6,397 nt of DNA from Holdemanella sp. (lineage in GTDB: Bacteria > Bacillota_I > Bacilli_A > Erysipelotrichales > Erysipelotrichaceae). A model generated the notes under the pieces. It saw only the letters and a list, made by a program, of their open reading frames with translations. It did no database searches and was not told where the DNA came from. The position numbers and the translations under genes were made by a program. This document shows, one piece after another, positions 1-6,107 of this stretch (the stretch's first letter is position 1; each line of letters starts with the position of its first letter). The stretch lies in contig JABUSD010000246.1 in NCBI GenBank assembly GCA_021442845.1, positions 1 to 6,397 on the forward strand, read 5' to 3'.

Positions 1-2
1 AT

Positions 3-167
3 CTTGGATATACTGGCTTATCTGATAAATTATTAAGAAAATATATCAAAGACAGTGAAGCAATATGGAAAGATAATATTGATAACCTTCCAATCTGCTG
101 TGTTGGGGCAACCATTGGTACACATATCGGTCCTAATGCTGTTGCGGTATCCTTTATACAAAAATAA
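3..167 (+). CDS. DegV family fatty-acid-binding protein, C-terminal fragment
   Basis: Partial gene: the 5' part lies left of the window and only the last 54 codons are present, ending in TAA at 165-167. The translated tail ends with GATIGTHIGPNAVAVSFIQK. The G-x-x-I-G-T-H-I-G-P-x-A pattern is the characteristic C-terminal signature of the DegV family, where the Thr-His-Ile-Gly-Pro stretch helps line the fatty-acid pocket. Known family members bind a single long-chain fatty acid in the cytoplasm, and some (FakB) present it to the kinase FakA for phosphorylation. Which paralogue this is cannot be told from the tail. It is the only plus-strand gene here and converges on the rhodanese lipoprotein gene, from which it is separated by a shared terminator. 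The family call is firm; the specific role is not. Confidence 0.88.
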   Translation, partial: LGYTGLSDKLLRKYIKDSEAIWKDNIDNLPICCVGATIGTHIGPNAVAVSFIQK

Positions 168-188
168 GCGGAAATTCCGCTTATTTTT
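160..188. terminator. Bidirectional terminator between convergent genes
   Basis: A perfect palindrome: the 14-base arm at 160-173 (AAAAATAAGCGGAA) is the exact reverse complement of 175-188, around the single base 174. In practice the hairpin would have a GC-rich core (AGCGG/CCGCT) with a loop of about five bases, and it reads out into a run of five T on either strand. It therefore fits an intrinsic terminator serving both the DegV gene (+) and the rhodanese gene (-). The stop codons of both genes lie inside the arms, at 165-167 and 181-183. Confidence 0.88.
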
Positions 189-642
189 CAATTTCTCCAA
201 TCCAATCGATAATACCACCAAATTCAATGAGTTTTGTATAGCCTAGACTTGCTAAGTTCTGTTGAGCCTGTTTGCTTCGATTGCCACTTCGACAATAGAT
301 AAAGATTGGTACATCTTTATAAGGTAATTCACCAATTGGCTCATCATGAATCCTTTCATTTGGAATATTAATCGCATTAGGAATATGTCCTTCTTTAAAT
401 TCATCTTCAGTTCGAACATCTAAAAGAATATAGTCCTCTTTCTTTTCATCTAAAAGTTCCATCATTTCTTTTCCTTCTTCGATGGATACATTTTCATTAT
501 AGGAATCCTCTAACAATTGCTGCACTTCATATTCTGCAATCTGTTCGGGTGTTCGTTCCATTCCATCGCCATCCATAGTTTTTCCACAGCCTAATAATCC
601 AAACATACATATCATGATTCCTATACTCTTTATATATTTCAT
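181..642 (-). CDS. Rhodanese-domain lipoprotein
   Basis: The predicted protein has 153 residues. Residues 1-18 form a short lipoprotein signal peptide (MKYIK, then a hydrophobic stretch) ending in the lipobox LLGC, so Cys19 should be lipidated and the protein held on the outer face of the membrane. A polar linker (about 20-50) leads to a single rhodanese domain (about 51-151). It contains LDVR at 74-77, the GHIPNAINIP motif at 85-94 and the active-site loop CRSGNRS at 117-123, with catalytic Cys117 present. A six-residue loop starting with Cys is typical of sulfurtransferases that carry a persulfide; phosphatase relatives have a longer loop. The true sulfur donor and acceptor are unknown. I chose the start at 642 because it begins a proper signal peptide and GGGGA lies just upstream. 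An in-frame ATG at 687 would add 15 residues and overlap the preceding gene. It is the last gene of a probable three-gene operon, 16 bases after the DUF1349 gene. Confidence 0.88.
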   Translation of the reverse strand: MKYIKSIGIMICMFGLLGCGKTMDGDGMERTPEQIAEYEVQQLLEDSYNENVSIEEGKEMMELLDEKKEDYILLDVRTEDEFKEGHIPNAINIPNERIHDEPIGELPYKDVPIFIYCRSGNRSKQAQQNLASLGYTKLIEFGGIIDWIGEIEK

Positions 643-658
643 AGAATTCCCCAATTCA

Positions 659-1270
659 TTATTCTTCATCTGGTTTTTGGCCATCATGCGCTAACCATTT
701 ACATTCCTGCATTTCCATATCGGTAAAGATAGCTTTAAAAGATGAATCTTCTGGTGAACAGGCATAAATTCCAAATTGAATAGTATTTTTAGCTTCATAA
801 AGATGACAGACTCTCATCTGATGAAAGATAATCCCATCTTCTGAACATTCAATACAGAAATCATCCTCTCTTCGACTTAATCGATACCACATATATTTCT
901 GATCTGCACTGATTTCTGTTGTTGCCCAATCCGAATATCCATGATTTGTGACAACACTTCCTAGATGTTGAAATGCTTCATTTTCATATTCAATGGATCC
1001 TTTTAGCCAGTTTTCACTATCTAGATAGACTACAATTCCACATTGATCAAAACGTTGATGACTATCTGTAAATTCTGTTTTGACCACAAAAGAAAAGAAT
1101 TTCGCTTCGGTTTCCATTTGTAATACGGGGGCATTATCATTTCTAAAGTGATAATACGTTCTTTGCCATAAATCCGTATGTGGCATTGTTTCTATTTCTA
1201 TTCTATCTTCTGTAATTTGATAATTATCTGGTTCTCTTGTCCATTTTAAATTCTTAATATCCCATTTCAT
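659..1270 (-). CDS. DUF1349 family protein (concanavalin A-like fold)
   Basis: The predicted protein has 203 residues. The pattern of short beta-strand segments matches the DUF1349 / 'regulation of enolase' family, which adopts a concanavalin A-like jelly roll. Supporting segments are TDLWQRTYYHFRND at 32-45, CGIVVYLDSENWLKGSIEYE at 77-96, SVVTNHGYSDWATTE at 105-119, a strand around 128-142, and FGIYACSPEDSSFKAIFTDM at 166-185. Proteins of this family are small, often single-domain and poorly characterised; some resemble glycoside-binding modules. No catalytic residues can be assigned. There is no signal peptide, so it is probably cytoplasmic although both operon neighbours are lipoproteins. 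The start at 1270 is set by the AGAGGA site at 1276-1281; a longer reading from 1315 would run back into the upstream gene. The gap to the upstream lipoprotein gene is 13 bases. Confidence 0.82.
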   Translation of the reverse strand: MKWDIKNLKWTREPDNYQITEDRIEIETMPHTDLWQRTYYHFRNDNAPVLQMETEAKFFSFVVKTEFTDSHQRFDQCGIVVYLDSENWLKGSIEYENEAFQHLGSVVTNHGYSDWATTEISADQKYMWYRLSRREDDFCIECSEDGIIFHQMRVCHLYEAKNTIQFGIYACSPEDSSFKAIFTDMEMQECKWLAHDGQKPDEE

Positions 1271-1275
1271 AAATA

Positions 1276-1281
1276 TCCTCT
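1276..1281 (-). promoter_or_regulatory. Ribosome binding site of the DUF1349 gene
   Basis: AGAGGA on the minus strand lies five bases before the ATG at 1270-1268. It fixes the start there and not at the in-frame ATG at 1315, which lies inside the upstream gene. The whole site fits in the 13-base intergenic gap. Confidence 0.75.
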
Positions 1282-1283
1282 TT

Positions 1284-2369
1284 TCATTCAAATCGATACT
1301 CTTTATTAAAATCATTTCTTTTGATTATAAAGTCTTTTAAACTTTTATAATAATTTTCAACAAAGATCCTATCTTCATATTCTAAAATCCATCTTCCATC
1401 CAATTGCTGTTTCCAATAGATTTTTCCATTATTATAAGTAGTGGATACGATATCATTTCCATCTTCACATAGAATGGAATATCTTGGTTTTACTTCTTTT
1501 AAATTCTGAATAGTTACTTGAATTGAATCACTTTGTTGAAGCAGAAAATCATTATATGGATCATATTCGGATGTATAAACCATATAGTTTCCTTCTTCAT
1601 TGATTATTTCATATCGTCTTTGTTTGGATGATTTTAAGATTAAATCATCATATCTTACTTCTTCATATGACATATAATCCAGTTTTGGTTCTACTTTATG
1701 ATTGATAGTATATTCATCTTCGCGATATTCTACCTTTTGTGTACTATTTTCTATCGATATATATTGGATATCCATTCCATACTTTGAAAAATCAAAGTCT
1801 TGTACATGATAATTTTCCAAATCATTGGATACTTGAATGCCTGCCTGCATATGAATTACTTGTCTATCCTCTTTATGATCTAGAAAGTCTTCTATATCTT
1901 CTAAATCAATGGGTAATGCTCTTTCAAAATAAACATAGGCATCCCCTGCATCTGGTCGATAATCCTCTATGGATTTATTGGGAAGATAGAATGGATCGCA
2001 TCGTATCCAGTCAACATTTACATCCTTTAATCCTAGATAATCAGAAATTCGATTCATTACAGCAGATTCCATCTTCTCATAAGGTTTAGAACTATATAAT
2101 TCACCTGTTTCTGTATTCAGATAATACATATAGGTATTCCCATTTTCTATATATTCCCCATATACATATTCTGTTAATTGTGTTTTTCCAGATACTGGTT
2201 TATCAACATAGGCATCTATAGATACGAGTTCATATTCTTCTTTTAATATATCTTTTCCTATTTCAATTAATGCATCCTTTTTATCATCCGTATAATCCTT
2301 AGAATTCGATTGACATCCTGTAAGCATACATACAATAAGAAGGATGGATAAAAATGTTCTTTGTTTCAT
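1284..2369 (-). CDS. Uncharacterised lipoprotein
   Basis: The predicted protein has 361 residues and I do not recognise its family. Residues 1-18 (MKQR followed by a hydrophobic segment) and the lipobox LTGC place the lipidated Cys at 19, so it should be anchored on the outside of the membrane. The mature part is very acidic and rich in Tyr, Asp and Glu, with no further membrane segment. Residues 30-115 (with YYLNTETGELYSS at 82-94) loosely recall PepSY or cystatin-like folds, but this is only an impression. The C-terminal third (about 250-335) looks like alternating beta-strands. The start is certain from the signal peptide and the lack of another usable ATG, yet there is no clear Shine-Dalgarno site before it. 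It is the first gene of a probable operon with the DUF1349 and rhodanese genes, just downstream of the reductase terminator. Confidence 0.78.
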   Translation of the reverse strand: MKQRTFLSILLIVCMLTGCQSNSKDYTDDKKDALIEIGKDILKEEYELVSIDAYVDKPVSGKTQLTEYVYGEYIENGNTYMYYLNTETGELYSSKPYEKMESAVMNRISDYLGLKDVNVDWIRCDPFYLPNKSIEDYRPDAGDAYVYFERALPIDLEDIEDFLDHKEDRQVIHMQAGIQVSNDLENYHVQDFDFSKYGMDIQYISIENSTQKVEYREDEYTINHKVEPKLDYMSYEEVRYDDLILKSSKQRRYEIINEEGNYMVYTSEYDPYNDFLLQQSDSIQVTIQNLKEVKPRYSILCEDGNDIVSTTYNNGKIYWKQQLDGRWILEYEDRIFVENYYKSLKDFIIKRNDFNKEYRFE

Positions 2370-2375
2370 ATTTTT

Positions 2376-2381
2376 ATTATA
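2376..2381 (-). promoter_or_regulatory. Possible -10 box directly before the lipoprotein start
   Basis: A perfect TATAAT on the minus strand ends six bases before the ATG at 2369. A transcript starting about seven bases after it would begin at or next to the start codon. I found no good -35: the position 17 bases upstream falls in the terminator stem of the reductase gene and reads TACTCC. It may be a leaderless promoter or simply a chance match in AT-rich DNA. Confidence 0.35.
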
Positions 2382-2391
2382 GCTTAATTAC

Positions 2392-2420
2392 AAAAAAAGG
2401 AGTAATGAAACCATTACTCC
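2392..2420 (-). terminator. Intrinsic terminator after the ene-reductase gene
   Basis: On the minus strand GGAGTAATG, a four-base loop GTTT, and CATTACTCC form a perfect 9-bp stem (2399-2407 with 2412-2420) followed by seven T at 2398-2392. It starts 11 bases after the reductase stop codon. It separates the reductase from the lipoprotein operon, which begins only about 22 bases beyond the T-run. Confidence 0.92.
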
Positions 2421-2431
2421 AAGGGATAAAA

Positions 2432-4468
2432 TTAAATCTTTAGACAAAGTTCAAATGCACTCCAGATACAAGACATTAAATTTGATGGATGATCGGCATC
2501 CCCTAATAGATGTACATTTGTATCTTTGATTGATTCATATAAGCTTTGATCAGATACATAACCTGCAGAAACAATAATAGTATCTGCATCGACTGGTTTT
2601 ACCATGCGGTGTACACCTTGTAGTGATTGATAGATAGCACGGTCCTTGATATTTGGTTCGTTGTATGTTGTTGTTTCAATGTAGGCTTTTCCATCTTCAT
2701 ACTTCACAACTTTTGAATTTACCTTGATATCGACTTTATAATAATCCATTAAATCTCTTAGACAGTTATAATTAGCAGCCGATAATCCTTCTACATTCAT
2801 AATAGTTGGAAGCATTTCAACAAGAGTTACTTTCTTATTCTTTCTAGCTAGATCATAAGCTAGTTCACATCCTGTTAATCCTCCACCAACGATGACAACG
2901 TTTTGATCTTTGATATTCTGATTTAATAATGCATCAACGGCATAGCGTACATTTTCCTTATCAAATCCTTCAATATCCAGTTTTCTTTCCTTAGCTCCTG
3001 TGGCAACGATGATTTCATCGTATCCTTCTTTGTTTTCTGGTTTGAATTCAGTATTGAATAATACATTTACACCTGTATCCTTCATCTGTTTTTCATACCA
3101 TTTCAAAAGTTTTCGATCATCATCTTTGAAATCAAAGGCGGCAGCTGCAACAAAGACACCACCTAGTTTATCTGTCTTTTCATATAGATCGACTGTATGT
3201 CCACGCAATGCAGCCACTCTAGCTGCTTCCATACCGGCGATTCCACCACCAACAACGGCAATCTTCTTGATTGTTTCAGCTTTTTCAATATTGTAGTGGT
3301 TTTCCATACCACAGCGTGGATTCAAGGCACAGCTGATATCCTTTGTAGCTAGTTTTGCATAGTCAATCTGGAAGATTCTAGCCAGACATCCAAAGTGACA
3401 GGAAATACATGGTCGAATATCCGCTAATTTACCTGCTTTGAATTTATTGGCTAAATCTGGATCGGCTAGAAGTGGTCTTCCCATTCCCATCATATCAATT
3501 CTTCCATCACCAATAGCCTTATCCGCTAATTCTGGATTGTCAAAACGTCCTCCACAGATGACTGGAATATTGATTTCTTTTCGAATCATAGCTACATCAT
3601 CAAGATTCAATGCCTTTGGCATATATACTGGTGGATGTGGCCAATACCATGCATCATAAGTACCATTGTCACAGTCTAACATGTCATAACCTGCTTTTTC
3701 TAAGATTTTGACAACTTCCTTACTTTCGTCATAATCTCTTCCTAATTCATCAAACACTTCACCTGGTACGGCTCCACGGTTAAATGCTTTTGTATACGAT
3801 TTTACGGAATAACGAACCGATACTGGAAAATCCTTTCCACATGTCTTTTTGATTTCCTGAACGATTTCACATGGGAATCGTAAACGATTTTCTAAAGATC
3901 CTCCATATTCATCCGTTCTCTGGTTAAATGCTGAAATTGTAAACTGGTCTAATAGATATCCTTCATGAACGGCATGGATTTCAACCCCATCAATTCCTGC
4001 ATCTTTTGCTGCTTTTGCACCGATTCCAAACCATTTTACATAATCATGGATTTCTTCCACTGTCATTTCTCTTTGAACACCTCGTGGATCCCATACATTT
4101 GGCAATGCAGATGGCGCTGGATCACCAGGAGCTCCTGATCGTCCAGATAAAGCCGAAATCATAATGAATACTTTTGATCCATATTTATGTACTCCATCTG
4201 CCAGATATTTCATGTTTTGAACATACGTTTCAGTATTATTCATAATGGAAGGAAGATGTCCTCCTGGAGGCAATGGTACAAGTCCTGTGATGATTAAACC
4301 TGTTCCTCCTTTTGCACGTTCAATGTAGTAATCCGCTCCATCTTTTGTATAACTTCCATCCGGATTCATAAGACGAGGCGAGAACACTCCCATTGGAAGC
4401 AGGGCAATACGATTTGGAATTTCACATGTTCCAATTCGCACTGGTGAAAATAAATGATTATAAGCCAT
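2432..4468 (-). CDS. NADH:flavin oxidoreductase, 2,4-dienoyl-CoA / 2-enoate reductase type
   Basis: The predicted protein has 678 residues, close to the family's usual 640-680. Residues 1-345 form an old-yellow-enzyme TIM barrel binding FMN, with NRIALLPMG at 19-27, EIHAVHEGYLLDQF at 163-176 and the QRTDEYGGSLENR segment at 183-195. Tyr171 sits where FadH has its catalytic Tyr, and His278 lies in WYWPHPP (275-281). Cys354, Cys357, Cys361 (CISCHFGC) and Cys380 are the expected [4Fe-4S] ligands. Two Rossmann motifs follow, VGGGIAG at 406-412 (FAD) and VGGGLTG at 527-533 (NAD(P)H). Such enzymes pass electrons from NAD(P)H through FAD and the cluster to FMN and reduce an activated C=C bond in the cytoplasm. 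Relatives include FadH, clostridial 2-enoate reductases and the bile-acid enzymes BaiCD and BaiH; the substrate here is undetermined. The start at 4468 is chosen because AGGAGGT lies six bases upstream; an ATG at 4474 directly abuts that site. It has its own promoter and terminator. Confidence 0.92.
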   Translation of the reverse strand: MAYNHLFSPVRIGTCEIPNRIALLPMGVFSPRLMNPDGSYTKDGADYYIERAKGGTGLIITGLVPLPPGGHLPSIMNNTETYVQNMKYLADGVHKYGSKVFIMISALSGRSGAPGDPAPSALPNVWDPRGVQREMTVEEIHDYVKWFGIGAKAAKDAGIDGVEIHAVHEGYLLDQFTISAFNQRTDEYGGSLENRLRFPCEIVQEIKKTCGKDFPVSVRYSVKSYTKAFNRGAVPGEVFDELGRDYDESKEVVKILEKAGYDMLDCDNGTYDAWYWPHPPVYMPKALNLDDVAMIRKEINIPVICGGRFDNPELADKAIGDGRIDMMGMGRPLLADPDLANKFKAGKLADIRPCISCHFGCLARIFQIDYAKLATKDISCALNPRCGMENHYNIEKAETIKKIAVVGGGIAGMEAARVAALRGHTVDLYEKTDKLGGVFVAAAAFDFKDDDRKLLKWYEKQMKDTGVNVLFNTEFKPENKEGYDEIIVATGAKERKLDIEGFDKENVRYAVDALLNQNIKDQNVVIVGGGLTGCELAYDLARKNKKVTLVEMLPTIMNVEGLSAANYNCLRDLMDYYKVDIKVNSKVVKYEDGKAYIETTTYNEPNIKDRAIYQSLQGVHRMVKPVDADTIIVSAGYVSDQSLYESIKDTNVHLLGDADHPSNLMSCIWSAFELCLKI

Positions 4469-4474
4469 TGTCAT

Positions 4475-4481
4475 ACCTCCT
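4475..4481 (-). promoter_or_regulatory. Strong ribosome binding site of the ene-reductase gene
   Basis: AGGAGGT on the minus strand is followed directly by ATGACAATG. The first ATG (4474) has zero spacing and is unlikely to be used. The second (4468) has a six-base spacing, which makes it the start. Confidence 0.85.
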
Positions 4482-4501
4482 ATACTTATATTCTTATCTT
4501 T

Positions 4502-4531
4502 ATTATAGTCTTTTTCTTTCTTTATAAACAA
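4502..4531 (-). promoter_or_regulatory. Probable sigma-A promoter of the ene-reductase gene
   Basis: On the minus strand a perfect TATAAT (4507-4502) is preceded, 18 bases upstream, by a weak -35 TTGTTT (4531-4526). Transcription would start near 4495, leaving a leader of about 27 bases with the AGGAGGT site. The -35 overlaps the T-run of the preceding terminator, so this promoter restarts transcription where the upstream operon ends. The -10 is convincing; the -35 matches only its first three bases. Confidence 0.6.
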
Positions 4532-4555
4532 AAAAATCTGGAAGTTCCAGATTTT
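4530..4555 (-). terminator. Intrinsic terminator after the ABM gene
   Basis: On the minus strand AAAATCTGG, a five-base loop AACTT, and CCAGATTTT pair perfectly (4547-4555 with 4533-4541), ending in seven T at 4536-4530. The stop codon of the ABM gene (4556-4554) overlaps the first two bases of the stem. It closes the thioesterase-aminotransferase-ABM operon. Confidence 0.88.
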
Positions 4556-4886
4556 ATTTCTTTATAAATTGTTTATCGCTTTCAGGTGCTGATGCATCAT
4601 CGTGAATCATTCGTTCCACTTTCATATGTAAATCATACTTCTCTCTTAATACAGTAATTTCCTGCATCATACTGGTAGCATGATGTACATCCAAAGCTTG
4701 CTGGTTTTCCCATTCATCAATTAATAGAACGGTTTCTTCATCATCGACTGGATAGAAATAATTATATTTGATATTACCTGGTTCACTTTTAATTCTATCC
4801 ACAACACCTGTATCCACCATTTCCTTGGCAAACTTTCTTGCGTTTCCATTTTCTCCTTTGTAGTAGATATTAATGACTATGCTCAT
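4554..4886 (-). CDS. ABM-domain protein (putative quinol monooxygenase family)
   Basis: The predicted protein has 110 residues and is a single antibiotic-biosynthesis-monooxygenase (ABM) domain of the dimeric alpha+beta barrel fold. Family hallmarks are the N-terminal strand INIYYKG (5-11), NARKFAKEM (15-23), the SEPGNIKYNYFYPVDD stretch (34-49), VLLIDEW (53-59), the His pair in ALDVHHATSMM (64-74) and LREKYDLHMKVER (80-92). Members include YgiN-type quinol monooxygenases and many small proteins with no proven activity. They need no metal or bound cofactor, and the substrate cannot be read from the sequence. No signal peptide, so cytoplasmic. The gene overlaps the aminotransferase by four bases (ATGA), so translation is probably coupled; GGGG six bases upstream provides its own ribosome site. 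A terminator follows at once. Confidence 0.88.
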   Translation of the reverse strand: MSIVINIYYKGENGNARKFAKEMVDTGVVDRIKSEPGNIKYNYFYPVDDEETVLLIDEWENQQALDVHHATSMMQEITVLREKYDLHMKVERMIHDDASAPESDKQFIKK

Positions 4887-6106
4887 ACTATTCCCCTTTC
4901 TTTTGCCATTTGGGTTAAGGCATCCCTAATTCGTTCTAAACGGATTCTTGATTGTTCATCATCATAAAAACATGCCGTTACAATACGAATATGTCCTTTT
5001 CCCATTTTACCATATGGAGTTCCTTCATTGACAAGAATATTGGCATGATCTCTTATATAAGCTACTACTTCTGCACTTGTTCCTAAAGCGCTGATATCTA
5101 ACCAGGAAAGGATTCCACTTTCACTCTTATTCATTTTGACACCTGGTGCACTGGATAAGATTTCATAAGCCATTGTTCTTCGCTTATCCAATTTTTCATA
5201 ATAAGCAGGTAAAATAGTTTCATCCTTTAATGCGGCAATAGCACCAAATGTAGAGGATGTACATGGAGCACCACATATATTGACACATGTTCCATACATC
5301 GCATCCATAATATCTTCACAGGCATAGACATATCCAATTCGATATCCACTCAATCCATATCCCTTTGATAAAGAGCAGACTGTAACGGTTCTTTCCCACA
5401 TACCTTCAAGTGTACATGGAGCAACATATTCAATACCATCAAAGATATGATCTTCAAAAGCCTGATCACAGACTAAGACTAAATCATGTTTGATGATGAA
5501 CTTTGATAATTCAATCAGATTCTCTTTGCGATAGACAGTTGTCGTTGGATTATTTGGATGCGTTAATAAAACCATCTTTGTTCTTGGTGTTACCCTTTTT
5601 TCCATTTCTTCCATGCGGATCTGATAATTGTCCTCTGGATAGGTTGGAACAGGTATACTAACCCCTCCCAATAAAGTCCCATTTAAATAATTGCTTGGAT
5701 AACATGGATCCGGAATCAGGATTTCATCTTTTTGGGAAATGAATGGCATCATCGCAAACATCAATCCGGAATCACTTCCTGGTGTTACGACAACATTTCG
5801 ACTTGGATCGATTGATAATCCTGTTCTTTTATTAACATGCTTGGCTATTTCTTCTCTTAATTCCAGCATACCGATTGGCATTGTATAGTGGGATGTAAAG
5901 CCTGACTGAATAGCTTCTAAAGTTGCTTTCATAACACTTTCTGGAATGGATGGATCAGGATAGAACATGTCCGCCCATGCCATATTATCCCCACCATTCT
6001 TCATGAAATTTCCGGTTCCTTCCCCTACATCGGCTTTGGATACCGTTGTTCGTAACCCTCCTTCAATTCTTTCAAATTGAGGAATCATCTTATCTCTTAT
6101 ACTCAT
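4883..6106 (-). CDS. Class I/II PLP-dependent aminotransferase
   Basis: The predicted protein has 407 residues, a usual length for fold-type I aminotransferases. The PLP site is complete in most respects. GSDSGL (110-115) would bind the phosphate, Tyr74 sits in SHYTMPIG, and HPNNPT (183-188) carries the conserved Asn. Asp214 would contact the pyridine nitrogen, Lys248 in SLSKGYGLSGYRIGY would form the Schiff base, Arg256 would bind phosphate, and Arg374 in GHIRIVTA would bind the substrate carboxylate. One departure is that the D-x-x-Y motif reads DQAF, so Phe217 replaces the Tyr that normally bonds the PLP hydroxyl. The reaction is presumably transamination of an amino acid to its 2-oxo acid in the cytoplasm, but related lyases share the fold and the substrate is unknown. 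The gene begins one base after the thioesterase stop and ends in a four-base overlap with the ABM gene. Its ribosome site is the AGGGA at 6117-6113. Confidence 0.9.
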   Translation of the reverse strand: MSIRDKMIPQFERIEGGLRTTVSKADVGEGTGNFMKNGGDNMAWADMFYPDPSIPESVMKATLEAIQSGFTSHYTMPIGMLELREEIAKHVNKRTGLSIDPSRNVVVTPGSDSGLMFAMMPFISQKDEILIPDPCYPSNYLNGTLLGGVSIPVPTYPEDNYQIRMEEMEKRVTPRTKMVLLTHPNNPTTTVYRKENLIELSKFIIKHDLVLVCDQAFEDHIFDGIEYVAPCTLEGMWERTVTVCSLSKGYGLSGYRIGYVYACEDIMDAMYGTCVNICGAPCTSSTFGAIAALKDETILPAYYEKLDKRRTMAYEILSSAPGVKMNKSESGILSWLDISALGTSAEVVAYIRDHANILVNEGTPYGKMGKGHIRIVTACFYDDEQSRIRLERIRDALTQMAKERGIV

Positions 6107-6107
6107 A

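Noticed and set aside
33..246. Small open frames on both strands near the left edge (33-227 minus, 55-246 plus)
   Set aside because: They overlap the DegV tail and the terminator palindrome, while the DegV frame has a clear family signature.
643..687. Longer start for the rhodanese lipoprotein (ATG at 687, or 669)
   Set aside because: It would put a polar segment ahead of a perfect lipoprotein signal peptide and overlap the end of the DUF1349 gene; the ATG at 642 has a GGGGA site.
1739..2089. 116-codon open frame on the plus strand
   Set aside because: It lies wholly antisense to the lipoprotein gene, has no ribosome site and encodes a low-complexity Leu/His/Tyr-rich sequence; a shadow frame.
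3000..3659. Two plus-strand open frames (3000-3296 and 3438-3659)
   Set aside because: Both are antisense to the well-supported ene-reductase and encode Ser/Pro/Ala-rich sequences without recognisable motifs.
2432..4468. Assigning the reductase as baiCD, baiH or fadH
   Set aside because: The domain layout fits all of them and no bile-acid or beta-oxidation genes are visible nearby, so no gene symbol is justified.
4469..4531. Longer start for the ene-reductase (ATG at 4531 or 4474)
   Set aside because: The 4531 start would lie in the terminator T-run and upstream of the -10 box, and the 4474 ATG directly abuts AGGAGGT; 4468 has proper spacing.
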